Assembly (NCBI GenBank): GCA_040381555.1
Contig: JBEIHC010000022.1
Location: 1-30,766 of the forward strand
DNA: 30,766 nucleotides
From: CANHCC01 sp040381555
GTDB lineage: Bacteria > Bacteroidota > Bacteroidia > J057 > RFSG01
Reading direction: 5' to 3'
This document shows positions 1-8,980 of this stretch, in pieces. Every line of letters starts with the position of its first letter. Within the stretch, counting starts at the first letter, position 1. Under the pieces are notes generated by a model. That model was not told the origin of the DNA. It saw only the letters and a program-made list of their open reading frames with translations, and searched no databases. The translations under genes and the position numbers were made by a program.

Positions 1-1475
1 ATTCAATTTGGAAGCAAGATTTAATTGATTGGTACCGCCGCTTTGGATTTCATTTGGCTTGGTTCAAGAATGGTGAGCGAATAGAATACGCCGATTATTT
101 ATTGCAAATAAGTCGGGATGGACACGAGCCTGCAGATACCAACTTGAACAGAATGGTGTTGGAGATTACCGAAAAAATGGAAAATCTTCCTACTCCTTCT
201 GATTCTGGTTTTATTCAAGAGGCTTTGAAGGTAGAGGTATCTTTGAGTTTGCTGTTTTTAAATTATGCCAACCAACATTGGGTCGGCATTTCAGAGGAAT
301 CACGCCAAAAAACAGGTTGGCATATTCCTGGAATCGGGAAAAAACCGATACAATTGTTAAGTGAGTTTTTGTTTGGCGCAGATCATTCCGATTTTCAACG
401 CAAAGTAGTCTATTCCCAACATGGAAAATTAGAGCAATCGTTGGGAAAGTATCAGAAAATTAAAGATTCAGGGGGCTGGCCCACAATGGAATGGCCTGAA
501 GAAAGGCTAAAATCCGGAGATACGGCAAGTGTATTGACCGACCTGCGAAAATATTTATTTATACTTGGAGATTTACCAGAGAATTCAGAATTGCCTGTAC
601 TCGACACTACTTTAGCACTAGGTATTCGAGCTTTTCAACGACGACATGGTTTATATGAGAATGGCATTCCCGATTTGTTGACGATTCGGGCAATGAGTTA
701 TTCTGTGGAGGATAGAATTCGTCAGATATTAATTAATATGGAAAGATGCCGTTGGCTGCCGCCAGAGCCCAATGGGAAATATCTTGCCGTGAACATTCCG
801 GATTTTCGACTCATGGTGTTTGAAAATCAACAATTACTTTGGTCTTGTAGAGCTGTGGTAGGCAGAGAAAAAACAGGCACGGTCATTTTTAGCAATCAGC
901 TTCAAACAGTGGTATTTAACCCCTATTGGAATATTCCTCGGAGTATTTTAGTGAACGAAATCCTTCCAAAAGTTCGAAATAACCCCGGGTATCTTTCCAG
1001 TCAGAATATGGAAGTTTACACAGGAGGGGGAACTGTGGTGCCTGCATCCGGAATCAATTGGAATGAGTACAATGGACGGTCTTTTCCCTATAATATCCGA
1101 CAAAAACCAGGTCGGAATAATGCTTTGGGTAAAGTGAAGTTTCTTTTTCCCAATGAGCATAATATTTACATGCACGATACGCCTGCTAAAAGTTTATTTG
1201 CAGAACCTATTCGAGCTTTTAGTCATGGGTGTATCCGGATTCAGGAACCTGTACGCCTGGCAAAAGAACTATTGAAGGGAGATCCAGAATGGACAGAGGA
1301 AAAAATTCAAACTGCTATGGAAGGTTCACGGGAAATTCAAGTGAAACTCCGGGAGCGTGTCCCTGTTTTCATCACTTATTTCACTTCTTGGGTAGATGGT
1401 TCAGGACAAATACACTTTCGGGAAGATATTTATAAGCATGATTCAAAAACAGGGCAGATATTATTTCCGGAGTAA
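1..1475 (+). CDS. L,D-transpeptidase (YcbB/LdtD-like), 5' partial
   Basis: Periplasmic enzyme expected to make 3-3 cross-links in peptidoglycan through a catalytic cysteine. The reading frame is open from base 3 to the window edge. The in-frame TTG at 54 is therefore not the real start: the residues before it (WYRRFGFHLAWF) look like the N-terminal domain of the LdtD family. In order, the visible protein has an N-terminal scaffold region, a peptidoglycan-binding segment (about bases 510-700, with the helix ALGIRAFQRRHGL) and a YkuD catalytic domain (about 780-1290). The catalytic motif SHGCIR has its Cys codon at 1230-1232, preceded by the conserved MHDTP. The signal peptide and true start lie outside the window. 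Another transpeptidase follows directly on the same strand, suggesting co-transcription. Family assignment is secure; substrate preference is inferred. Confidence 0.9.
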   Translation, partial: SIWKQDLIDWYRRFGFHLAWFKNGERIEYADYLLQISRDGHEPADTNLNRMVLEITEKMENLPTPSDSGFIQEALKVEVSLSLLFLNYANQHWVGISEESRQKTGWHIPGIGKKPIQLLSEFLFGADHSDFQRKVVYSQHGKLEQSLGKYQKIKDSGGWPTMEWPEERLKSGDTASVLTDLRKYLFILGDLPENSELPVLDTTLALGIRAFQRRHGLYENGIPDLLTIRAMSYSVEDRIRQILINMERCRWLPPEPNGKYLAVNIPDFRLMVFENQQLLWSCRAVVGREKTGTVIFSNQLQTVVFNPYWNIPRSILVNEILPKVRNNPGYLSSQNMEVYTGGGTVVPASGINWNEYNGRSFPYNIRQKPGRNNALGKVKFLFPNEHNIYMHDTPAKSLFAEPIRAFSHGCIRIQEPVRLAKELLKGDPEWTEEKIQTAMEGSREIQVKLRERVPVFITYFTSWVDGSGQIHFREDIYKHDSKTGQILFPE

Positions 1476-1544
1476 AAAGGCTTGCCGCAAGCGAAATCCT
1501 CCAAGAGTATAACACAATACTTAAAACTACGTATAACTCATTGC

Positions 1545-2222
1545 ATGTCTAGTATCTTAGGTTTCGTTTTTTATTCCATACTGTCCATTTGGGGATTCAT
1601 CCCAGAAGGTACCACCACTTTAAAACATAAGGAAGATCTCTCCCAGCTGCATGAACTATACACACAGTTGAATTTGCAGAATAAAGGGTTGAGTAAAATT
1701 GCCTTTGATCAAGCCATAGATGGCTGGCTGCTATTAAAGCAAACCAATAGTTTGCAAAACTCCAGTAGACTAGCGGTAGCTGATTTTAGTTTGTCAGCCA
1801 ATGTAAAACGCTTGTTCCTGATTGATGTTCCTGGAAAAAAATTACTCTTACAAACTTATGTAGCTCATGGACGGAATACAGGAGAAGAATTTGCTCAATC
1901 CTTTTCTAACCAATCAGGATCTTTTCAGTCCAGTCCGGGTTTTTACTTAACAGGAAATACCTATTCAGGAAAACACGGATACTCCCTTCAATTAACTGGT
2001 TTGCAAAAAGGAATTAATGATCGAGCATTTGACCGGGCAATTGTTCTGCATGGTGCTGACTATGTAAGTGAATCCTTTATTCGAAACAATGGAAGACTAG
2101 GACGCAGTTTGGGCTGCCCGGCAGTACCAGAAGATCAGGCCACTCAAATTATTGATGAAATCAAAGGAGGCTCCTGTTTGTATATTTATAGCCCCGGAAT
2201 ACCTGCACTGGAATTAAATTAG
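1545..2222 (+). CDS. murein L,D-transpeptidase catalytic domain family protein (YkuD_2-like)
   Basis: Predicted exported cell-wall enzyme of about 225 residues. The conserved block HGRNTGEEFAQSFSN, then LHGADYV and GRSLGCPAV, matches the YkuD_2-type murein L,D-transpeptidase family; the likely catalytic Cys is at bases 2115-2117. I chose the ATG at 1545 because it leads straight into a hydrophobic signal segment (ILGFVFYSILSIWGF). An upstream in-frame TTG at 1482 would add 21 basic residues and cannot be excluded. The gene begins within 70 bases of the preceding LdtD-like gene on the same strand, so the two probably form one cell-wall unit. The two proteins belong to different transpeptidase families and are not a recent duplication. 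Confidence 0.85.
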   Translation: MSSILGFVFYSILSIWGFIPEGTTTLKHKEDLSQLHELYTQLNLQNKGLSKIAFDQAIDGWLLLKQTNSLQNSSRLAVADFSLSANVKRLFLIDVPGKKLLLQTYVAHGRNTGEEFAQSFSNQSGSFQSSPGFYLTGNTYSGKHGYSLQLTGLQKGINDRAFDRAIVLHGADYVSESFIRNNGRLGRSLGCPAVPEDQATQIIDEIKGGSCLYIYSPGIPALELN

Positions 2223-2485
2223 CACTAATACTCTTAGCTGGTTTTGGGATTTTATCCTGATCCTGAAAATCACCAAGTATGAGGTCTGTCTTAATACTTT
2301 CTCAATCTAGCCTTGAAAGTTAAAAACAGACAAAACAAATAAAATGACTGTTTTGAACGATTGCGAATTCTAAAAACATAAGTCCATTAGTAGATAATAA
2401 CACTTCCTTAATTGCAAAGAGTGTAATCTGCAAAATACATCTCGGAGAGAGAAAATTTTCAATAAAAACCAAAACAATAACCCGC
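2223..2485. other. intergenic, AT-rich, no gene seen
   Basis: Left part of a 724-base gap between the convergent transpeptidase pair (plus strand) and the ABC-F gene (minus strand). I see no open frame resembling a protein, no convincing terminator hairpin with a T tract, and no promoter match. The right part of the gap is taken up by the nested repeat array. Confidence 0.5.
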
Positions 2486-2898
2486 CCCCAAAATCTGCCT
2501 AGCGATGTTGCCCTAAAATTAATCTTAAGACATCTGCGCCTTCTGCGCCTTCTGCGGGCAAAACCCCAAAAATCTACCTAGCGATGTTGCAATAAAATTA
2601 TTCTTAAGGCATCTGCGCCATCTGCGCCTTCTGCGCCTTCTGCGGGCAAAACCCAAAAAATCTGCCTAACGATGTTGCCCTAAAATTATCCTTAAGCCAT
2701 CTGCGCCTTCTGCGGGTAAAACCCCAAAATCTGCGTAGCGATGTTGCCCTAAAATTATTCTTAAGGCATCTGCGGTATCTGCGCCTTCTGCGGGCAAAAC
2801 CCCAAAAATCTGCCTTGCGATGTGGCCCTAAAATTATTCTTAAAGCATCTGCGCCATCTACGCCATCTGCGGGTAATAAATCTCTGCGGGCAAAAACC
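2486..2898. repeat. nested tandem repeat: five ~70-98-bp units containing a 9-bp microrepeat
   Basis: Five imperfect units begin with CCCCAAAA or a close variant at about 2486, 2564, 2652, 2722 and 2800. Each has a constant part of about 51 bases (ATCTGCCTAGCGATGTTGCC followed by CTAAAATTATTCTTAAGGCA), then a run of 9-bp modules (CATCTGCGC/CTTCTGCGC type) ending in CTGCGGGCAAAA. Module number is 3, 4, 2, 3 and 3, which accounts for unit lengths near 78, 88, 70 and 78; the last unit has an extra partial copy (TCTCTGCGGG) at about 2880. Junctions can form a tiny GGG-CAAAA-CCC hairpin. There are no unique spacers, so it is not CRISPR. No coding frame runs through it. Confidence 0.9.
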
Positions 2899-2946
2899 AG
2901 TAACCGAGGTCATGCACCCAGCCTATCTCCAAAATCAATTTTATCA

Positions 2947-4839
2947 CTAATTTTTCCTTTCCTCCAACTCCATCCATCTTTCAGTTAATGACTCCAATTC
3001 TTCCTGAGTCTTTTTAATGTTAGAGGATAGTTTTTCCAGTGCAGCATAATCCGCTCCTGTTTCGTGCAACTGAGATTCTAGATTGGACTTCTCTACTTCC
3101 AATTGAGCCATTCTGGTTTCAATGGTTTCCAATTCCTTTACTTCTTTATAACTTAATTTACTTTTTAGGGTAGCAGAAGGCATATCCGCCACAGGCAGTG
3201 ACTTTTCAATTTTTTCCTGTCGCTTTTTCTCCTTTTCATTCTGTAATTGCTCCTCCCGAAATGCAGTGTAGGTCCCATTCCAGGATCTCACAATTCCATT
3301 TCCTTCAAATACTAACAATTGGTCTGTCAGTTTGTCCAGAAAATACCTATCGTGAGATACTATCAGCAAGCATCCACCAAAGCCCATTAAGAAATCTTCT
3401 AATACACTTAAGGTGTCCAAGTCTAGATCATTCGTAGGCTCATCTAAAATAAGAAAATTCGGGCGCTTCATTAAAATCATCACCAATGCCAAGCGCCTGC
3501 GTTCCCCTCCACTCAAGCGTGAAACATAGGAATAGGGCATATCTCCCGTGAATAAAAACTTTCGAAGCCATTGCAATGCACTAATTTGAGTGCCATCTGG
3601 AAGCTCAATGTACTCAGCAATTTCTTCTACTACTTCAATTACCCGTTTGTCTTCCGGTAGCTGAATTCCTTCTTGAGAAAAATGGCCAAAAACGATGGTC
3701 TCTCCTGGTGAGATAATTCCTGAATCTGCCTGAACTTTATTTAGAATTAAGTTCAGAAAAGTGGATTTACCCGCACCATTGGGACCCGTAATGCCCGTTC
3801 TCTCCCCCCTTCGGAATGTATAGGAGAAATCATCCAAAATAGTTTTCTCCCCGTATTTTTTCTTGACATGCTCCATCTCCAGGATTTTATTTCCCAAACG
3901 ACTCATTTTCATGCCCAGCTCTACTTTTCCGGCATCATCTATCGGTTTCGACTTTTCCTTCAATACCTCAAAAGCATCCTTCCTAGCTTTAGATTTGGTC
4001 GTGCGTGCTTTGGGCATTTTACGCATCCATTCCAATTCCTTTCGGTACAAATTACTCGCTTTTTCAACCGATAGTTGTTCCGAGTATTCTCGTTCAGCTT
4101 TTTTCTCCAGATACAAACTGTAATTGCCCGGATAGGAATAAAGGGACTGATTGTCGATTTCTAAAATTCGGGTACAAATGTGATCTAAAAAATATCTATC
4201 GTGGGTAACGAGTAAAAAGGTTCTTCCAGATTCACTGAGCCATTCTTCCAGCCATTCTGTCATCTCTATGTCCAAATGGTTAGTAGGCTCATCTAAAAGA
4301 ATGAGATCCGGTTCTTCAATGATTAATCGGCAGAGAGCTACGCGTTTTCTTTGCCCCCCGGAGAGTTCTCTCATTTTTCTACCCAAATCATGAATGCGAA
4401 ACCGATCTAAAATTCGGGTAATTCTAGATTCTAAATCCCAGAGTTGAAGTGTCTCCATTTGGGGCATGAGGTCCTGAAGTTTTTCTTGGGCTTCTAGTTG
4501 CTCAGGATGATCAATCATTTGCTCATGCCAATATTCATACTCACGCAATACTTTGGCAGACTGAGAATCTCCAGATAAAATATTTTCTAAAGCGGTTTTA
4601 TCTTCCTCAAAGATTGGTTCTTGGTGAAGAATGCCCACTCTAATGTCTTTGCGAATAACCGCCTGACCTGTATCCGAAGATTCTAAGCCTGCAATAATTC
4701 TGAATAAAGTGCTTTTGCCGGATCCATTCCGGGCGATGAGGGCTGTTTTGTCCCCTTTATCAATGCCAAATTTTAGGTTTTCAAACAGGGTTCGATTTCC
4801 CAGTCTTTTGCTCAGGTTCTCTGCGGAGAGGTAATTCAT
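2947..4839 (-). CDS. ABC-F family ATPase (Uup-like, with C-terminal coiled coil)
   Basis: Soluble protein of 630 residues with two ATP-binding cassettes and no membrane segments, the ABC-F arrangement. Family members act on ribosomes or, for Uup, on nucleic-acid or ribosome-related processes. Cassette 1: Walker A ARNGSGKST (36-44), signature LSGGQ (159-163), Walker B LILLDEPTNHLD (179-190). Cassette 2: GPNGAGKST (349-357), LSGGE (439-443), FLILDEPTNDLD (459-470). A basic linker rich in Lys and Arg (about 240-310) joins them, and a charged coiled coil (about 560-630) ends the protein, as in Uup. The first Walker A starts with Ala where Gly is usual. Start is ATG at 4837-4839. It lies downstream of rlmN on the same strand, 86 bases away. 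Confidence 0.93.
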   Translation of the reverse strand: MNYLSAENLSKRLGNRTLFENLKFGIDKGDKTALIARNGSGKSTLFRIIAGLESSDTGQAVIRKDIRVGILHQEPIFEEDKTALENILSGDSQSAKVLREYEYWHEQMIDHPEQLEAQEKLQDLMPQMETLQLWDLESRITRILDRFRIHDLGRKMRELSGGQRKRVALCRLIIEEPDLILLDEPTNHLDIEMTEWLEEWLSESGRTFLLVTHDRYFLDHICTRILEIDNQSLYSYPGNYSLYLEKKAEREYSEQLSVEKASNLYRKELEWMRKMPKARTTKSKARKDAFEVLKEKSKPIDDAGKVELGMKMSRLGNKILEMEHVKKKYGEKTILDDFSYTFRRGERTGITGPNGAGKSTFLNLILNKVQADSGIISPGETIVFGHFSQEGIQLPEDKRVIEVVEEIAEYIELPDGTQISALQWLRKFLFTGDMPYSYVSRLSGGERRRLALVMILMKRPNFLILDEPTNDLDLDTLSVLEDFLMGFGGCLLIVSHDRYFLDKLTDQLLVFEGNGIVRSWNGTYTAFREEQLQNEKEKKRQEKIEKSLPVADMPSATLKSKLSYKEVKELETIETRMAQLEVEKSNLESQLHETGADYAALEKLSSNIKKTQEELESLTERWMELEERKN

Positions 4840-4925
4840 ACCGCAAAGTTGAGAAGATAATCGCGAAGAGTAAGTATTAGTTTAAAAAGGAGTAAAGGTT
4901 TATGGGTAAATATTCCCCGTAATAA

Positions 4926-5972
4926 TCATTTTCTCTCCTTAATAGCCAATTGACCGCAAGCGGCATCCACATCACGACCCCTGCTCCGGCGCACATTGAC
5001 AATCATTCCCTTGGATTCCAAATATTCTTTGAACCTATGCATCCTGTTGCCAGAGGTGTTTTGCAAATCAGACCAGCTAATGGGGTTGTATTCAATGATA
5101 TTTATTTTACAAGGGATATCTCGGGAAAATTGGTATAATTCTTCTGCGTCTGAAATATCATCATTAAAGTCTTGAAAAATGATGTATTCAAAAGTTACTC
5201 TTGTGCCTGTTTTTTCATAGAAATACTGCAAGGCCTCTTTGAGTGCATCCAAACTGTTATGCTCATTGATGGGCATAATCTGGGATCTTTTTTCATCATT
5301 GGCCGCATGCAGCGAGAGAGCAAATTCTACTTTAGTCTCTTCGTCGCCTAGTTTGCGAATCATTTTGGCAATGCCTGCTGTAGAAAGGGTGATTCTTCTG
5401 GGTGACATTCCCATACCATTAGGGTCGGTAATCAACTGAATGGATTCCGAAACATTTTTATAGTTTAGCAAAGGTTCGCCCATCCCCATATACACGATAT
5501 TACTCAGGGGAATCCCATAATACTCTAGGGCTTTTTTACGAATTAAATCTACCTGGTCATAGATTTCATAGAACAAGATATTGCGCTTTAAATCCATGTA
5601 TCCTGTTGCACAGAACTTGCAAGTAAGAGAACAACCAACTTGTGAGGAAATACAGGCAGTCATTCGGGTGGAGGTTGGGATGAGCACTCCTTCTACTTTT
5701 TCTCCGTCATAAAGTTGAAAGCCAAACTTTACGGTACCATCTGAGCTTCTTTGCTCGGTATAGATGCTCACTTTATTGAGTTTGAAGTTGGCTTCAAGGA
5801 ATTGGATGAGTTTATTGCCTAGATTGGCCATTTCTGCGAAGGAACTGGCATTTTTTTTCCAAATCCACTCATAAAGTTGTTTGGCACGAAAAGCAGGTTC
5901 TCCTGCTTCCAGCAAAATGGTTTTGAGTTCTTCTGGAGATTTGAGGCGGATATCGGAGGGGTCTGCAAGCAT
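4926..5972 (-). CDS. rlmN: 23S rRNA (adenine(2503)-C(2))-methyltransferase RlmN
   Basis: Radical-SAM enzyme that methylates C2 of A2503 in 23S rRNA, and of A37 in some tRNAs. The radical-SAM cluster motif CSLTCKFCATG is present (Cys 114, 118 and 121 from the ATG used here). Both mechanistic cysteines are also visible: one in RMTACISSQ before the cluster (about 107), and one in AACGQLA near the C-terminus (about 339). GMGEPLLNY and the LSLHAAND block are typical. I chose ATG at 5970-5972 (348 residues, MLADPSD), because the only longer option adds three residues from a GTG at 5979-5981. Length agrees with the family. dnaK is divergent on the other side. Confidence 0.96.
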   Translation of the reverse strand: MLADPSDIRLKSPEELKTILLEAGEPAFRAKQLYEWIWKKNASSFAEMANLGNKLIQFLEANFKLNKVSIYTEQRSSDGTVKFGFQLYDGEKVEGVLIPTSTRMTACISSQVGCSLTCKFCATGYMDLKRNILFYEIYDQVDLIRKKALEYYGIPLSNIVYMGMGEPLLNYKNVSESIQLITDPNGMGMSPRRITLSTAGIAKMIRKLGDEETKVEFALSLHAANDEKRSQIMPINEHNSLDALKEALQYFYEKTGTRVTFEYIIFQDFNDDISDAEELYQFSRDIPCKINIIEYNPISWSDLQNTSGNRMHRFKEYLESKGMIVNVRRSRGRDVDAACGQLAIKERK

Positions 5973-6119
5973 ATAGACCACAAAATTGCAAAAATTCTAT
6001 CGGGTGCAGCAGCCTATATGTCATTTTGGCAGAAAACTTCCTGTGGCATTGGTATTGTTAAATGGGAGAAACGGAAAAATTTAGAACATCCGGAAGCAAA
6101 AACACATTTTTAAAAGATT

Positions 6120-8054
6120 ATGGGAAAAATTATCGGAATTGACCTCGGCACTACGAACTCCTGCGTCTCTGTGATGGAGGGTAATGAACCGGTGGTGATC
6201 GTGAATCAAGAAGGAAAAAGAACCACTCCTTCTGTAGTAGCCTTTACTGAAGAAGGAAAAGGAGAAAGAAAAATCGGAGATGCTGCCAAAAGACAAGCAA
6301 TGGCAAATCCCCAAAATACGATTGCGTCAATCAAGAGATTTATGGGTCGCAATTTTGAAGAAGTAAAAAACGAAATTGCTGAAGTAACTTATAATGTCAT
6401 CAAGGGAGATAATAATACTGCCCGAGTTAAAATTGCAGATCGCATATTTACGCCTCAGGAAATTTCTGCCATGGTGTTGCAGAAATTAAAAAAAGCTGCT
6501 GAGGATTACCTTGGTCATGAAGTAAAAGAAGCTGTCATTACAGTACCTGCCTATTTCAACGATGCTCAGCGTCAAGCTACCAAAGAAGCCGGAGAAATTG
6601 CCGGATTGGAAGTGAAGCGGATTGTAAACGAGCCCACTGCTGCCGCATTGGCTTATGGTCTCGATAAGCAAAATAAAAGTATGAAAATTGCCGTCTTCGA
6701 TTTGGGAGGAGGAACTTTTGATATCTCCATCCTTGAATTAGGGGACGGAGTATTTGAAGTACTCTCAACCAATGGGGACACCCACCTAGGAGGAGATGAC
6801 TTTGATAAGATCATTATCGATTGGATGGCAGAAGAGTTTTTGCAAAGAGAAACAATCGATTTACGCAAAGATCCTCGCACCTTGCAGAGATTGAAAGAAG
6901 CAGCTGAAAATGCGAAAATTGAGCTTTCCAATCAAACTCAAGCTGAAATAAACCTGCCTTATATAGCCATGACGGATCAAGGCCCCAAAAACCTTGAGCT
7001 AACCTTGACCCGCTCCAAATTTGAACAACTGGCTGATAAGTTGTTTAAGCGTTGTATGGAGCCTTGTAAAGCGGCATTAAAAGATGCCAAAATTACCGTC
7101 AATGATATCAATGAAGTCATTCTGGTAGGAGGCTCTACCCGTATCCCTAAAGTGCAGGATATGGTGAAAGATTTCTTCGGAAAAAGCCCAAACAAAACAG
7201 TAAATCCGGATGAGGTAGTGGCAATCGGTGCGGCTATCCAGGGTGGGGTACTTTCTGGAGATGTAAAAGGAATTGTCCTATTAGATGTTACTCCTCTTTC
7301 TCTTGGAATTGAAACAATGGGTGGGGTAATGACAAAATTGATAGAAGCCAATACCACCATTCCTGCTAAAAAATCTGAGGTGTTTTCTACTGCTTCAGAC
7401 AACCAGCCTTCCGTTGAGATTCATGTGCTTCAAGGAGAAAGACCTATGGCCTCAGACAATAGAACATTAGGTCGCTTTCACTTGGATGGAATTCCCCCTG
7501 CACCCAGAGGTGTTCCACAAGTTGAGGTAATCTTTGACATTGACGCAAATGGCATTTTGAGTGTTACAGCCAAAGATAAGGCAACCAACAAAGTTCAAAA
7601 TATTCGAATCGAAGCCTCTACAGGCCTGAGTGATGCCGAAATCGAAAAAATGAAAAAAGAAGCCGAACTCAATGCTGATGCCGATCGTAAACGCAAAGAA
7701 GAAGCTGAAAAAATGAATCAGGCAGATACTTTAATCTTTACAACCGAGAAACAACTAACCGAGTTTGGAGATAAATTATCTGAAAATCATAAATCTGCAA
7801 TTAATTCGGCCCTTACTGAGTTGAAGGACGCACACAAAAACAGAGATTTGGTAAAAATAGATGCCTCTCTGACTGCATTAAATGCTGCTTGGAGTGCTGC
7901 TTCTCAAGAATTATACAATGCACAACAACAATCTGGGCAGCAGTTCCATGCTGAAGATGGTCAAGCACAAGGCGGAGAATCTCCAGGCAATGCAGATCAA
8001 CCTTCAGATGTAGCGGATGTTGATTATGAAGAAGTAAAAGACGATAAAAAATAA
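6120..8054 (+). CDS. dnaK: molecular chaperone DnaK (Hsp70)
   Basis: Cytosolic Hsp70 chaperone of 644 residues. The N-terminal ATPase domain opens with IIGIDLGTTNSCV and contains VNEPTAAALAYG and FDLGGGTFD. The interdomain linker appears as VLLDVTPLSLGIET, followed by the substrate-binding domain (VLQGERPMASDN) and a helical lid. The Gln/Gly-rich tail ends YEEVKDDKK, a Bacteroidota-like variant of the EEVD/EEVK-type end. It stands alone here: no grpE or dnaJ is adjacent. A strong hairpin terminator follows at 8077. The upstream region is divergent from rlmN; no exact TAnnTTTG element was found there, so the heat-shock promoter is not assigned. Confidence 0.98.
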   Translation: MGKIIGIDLGTTNSCVSVMEGNEPVVIVNQEGKRTTPSVVAFTEEGKGERKIGDAAKRQAMANPQNTIASIKRFMGRNFEEVKNEIAEVTYNVIKGDNNTARVKIADRIFTPQEISAMVLQKLKKAAEDYLGHEVKEAVITVPAYFNDAQRQATKEAGEIAGLEVKRIVNEPTAAALAYGLDKQNKSMKIAVFDLGGGTFDISILELGDGVFEVLSTNGDTHLGGDDFDKIIIDWMAEEFLQRETIDLRKDPRTLQRLKEAAENAKIELSNQTQAEINLPYIAMTDQGPKNLELTLTRSKFEQLADKLFKRCMEPCKAALKDAKITVNDINEVILVGGSTRIPKVQDMVKDFFGKSPNKTVNPDEVVAIGAAIQGGVLSGDVKGIVLLDVTPLSLGIETMGGVMTKLIEANTTIPAKKSEVFSTASDNQPSVEIHVLQGERPMASDNRTLGRFHLDGIPPAPRGVPQVEVIFDIDANGILSVTAKDKATNKVQNIRIEASTGLSDAEIEKMKKEAELNADADRKRKEEAEKMNQADTLIFTTEKQLTEFGDKLSENHKSAINSALTELKDAHKNRDLVKIDASLTALNAAWSAASQELYNAQQQSGQQFHAEDGQAQGGESPGNADQPSDVADVDYEEVKDDKK

Positions 8055-8076
8055 TCGGTTCTTTTTTAACCATTGC

Positions 8077-8109
8077 AAAACCCTCTCAATCGAGAGGGTT
8101 TTTGTTTTC
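8077..8109 (+). terminator. intrinsic terminator of dnaK
   Basis: An 11-bp perfect stem (AAAACCCTCTC / GAGAGGGTTTT) with an AATC loop is followed by a T-rich tract (TTTTTGTTTT). It starts 22 bases after the dnaK stop codon. The flanking A and T runs make it potentially bidirectional, so it may also stop transcripts coming from the GNAT pseudogene on the minus strand. Confidence 0.92.
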
Positions 8110-8152
8110 AAGTACCCCTTCTTTTTTCGAGAAAGACCTCTTTAAAAGTCAC

Positions 8153-8740
8153 CTAAACAAGTTGCCTTAACCGGCATTGCCTTACCTTCCTCATTACCCT
8201 TTGACTATTGGATGGTTTGCTAATAATTTCGATGCCTTTTATTATGTTATTTCCCGGCAAACCTTTCTAAATATAGGGAGGGGAATGTATTTGAGCTCCT
8301 ACTACCGAGGGAAATGCTTCCACAAAGTCAGCTCCATTTTGAAAAGCATACTCTACTGCCGCTTTTATTAAGGGTTCACTCAAACTCAAACCTCTTTATC
8401 CTGCACTTATAATTAAACAGGTTTTGCACCTGACTTCTCCTTCAAAATCAGTTTACATGATTCGAGATTTCTGCATTCTCGGAAACGCTGACTTCGGTGC
8501 AATTGAAATCCAACCGAACAGAATACCAGCCTTATAAGCCAAGAAAACAGTAGATTTTACCTCCTCATCTTTTTCCTGTAGCCGCTTTGGATAGATTTCC
8601 CCCTTCCCTAACTCAAAGTAATTTTTCAAACAACGATAGTTCATATACAAACACCCGCTGCAAGCCCCTCTTGAACCAAATAAAATTTCCAAATCTGACC
8701 AAATATCAGAATCCAAAGGAAGAATGGAAACAACATTCAC
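8153..8740 (-). pseudogene. decayed GNAT N-acetyltransferase
   Basis: Reading down from GTG at 8738-8740, the frame gives SDLEILFGSRGACSGCLY, the typical start of a GNAT acetyltransferase subfamily. It continues through KAGILFGWISIAPKSAFPRM, then meets a TAA at 8453-8455. The same frame resumes with recognisable GNAT sequence: ISAG-stop-RGLSLSEPL (TAA at 8396-8398, inside the acetyl-CoA-binding GYRG-like loop), then IKAAVEYAFQNGADFVEAFP. A third stop (TAG) lies at 8267-8269, and KGIEIISKPSNSQRVMR resembles the family's C-terminus before a final stop at 8153. All parts are in one frame, so point nonsense changes, not frameshifts, broke it. Family knowledge is from memory of homologues; the in-frame stops are seen directly. 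Confidence 0.82.
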
Positions 8741-8927
8741 GTACTTTTTTGTAATGAACCTTCAAATAAAACTTTGTTTGTATTAGGGCGTTTTATATCA
8801 TACATCCTCTCAGTAACCTTGAATTCCTTACTAAAAAACAATAAGCCAGCAAGCACATTAGCAGAATTTAATCCCTAATGGTTTATTTCTTGAATTTTAC
8901 CACACATTCCCTAATTGCAATTTTAGC

Positions 8928-8935
8928 TAAATTTG
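8928..8935 (+). promoter_or_regulatory. Bacteroidota -7 promoter element (TAAATTTG)
   Basis: Exact match to the TAnnTTTG -7 consensus of the Bacteroidota primary sigma factor, 45 bases before the metalloprotease ATG. This would give a leader of about 40 nt. No TTG -33 element is found at the expected 17-23-base spacing, so the assignment rests on the -7 box and its position. Confidence 0.55.
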
Positions 8936-8980
8936 TTCGATTGATATGTTCAAATCGTTAAGCAAAAGAAAATACGTAAT

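Noticed and set aside
2500..2860. Conserved RNA stem-loop in each repeat unit (TGCC...GGCA)
   Set aside because: The stem pairs in only some units; base changes in units 1-3 break it without compensating changes.
2486..2898. CRISPR array
   Set aside because: Units are continuous repeats with internal 9-bp modules, no unique spacers of constant length, and no cas genes nearby.
6653..7402. Long minus-strand open frames of 92 and 141 codons inside dnaK
   Set aside because: They are antisense shadows of a highly conserved gene, with no protein-like features and no promoter.
8177..8371. Plus-strand 64-codon frame
   Set aside because: It lies antisense to the recognisable C-terminal part of the GNAT pseudogene and shows no family resemblance.
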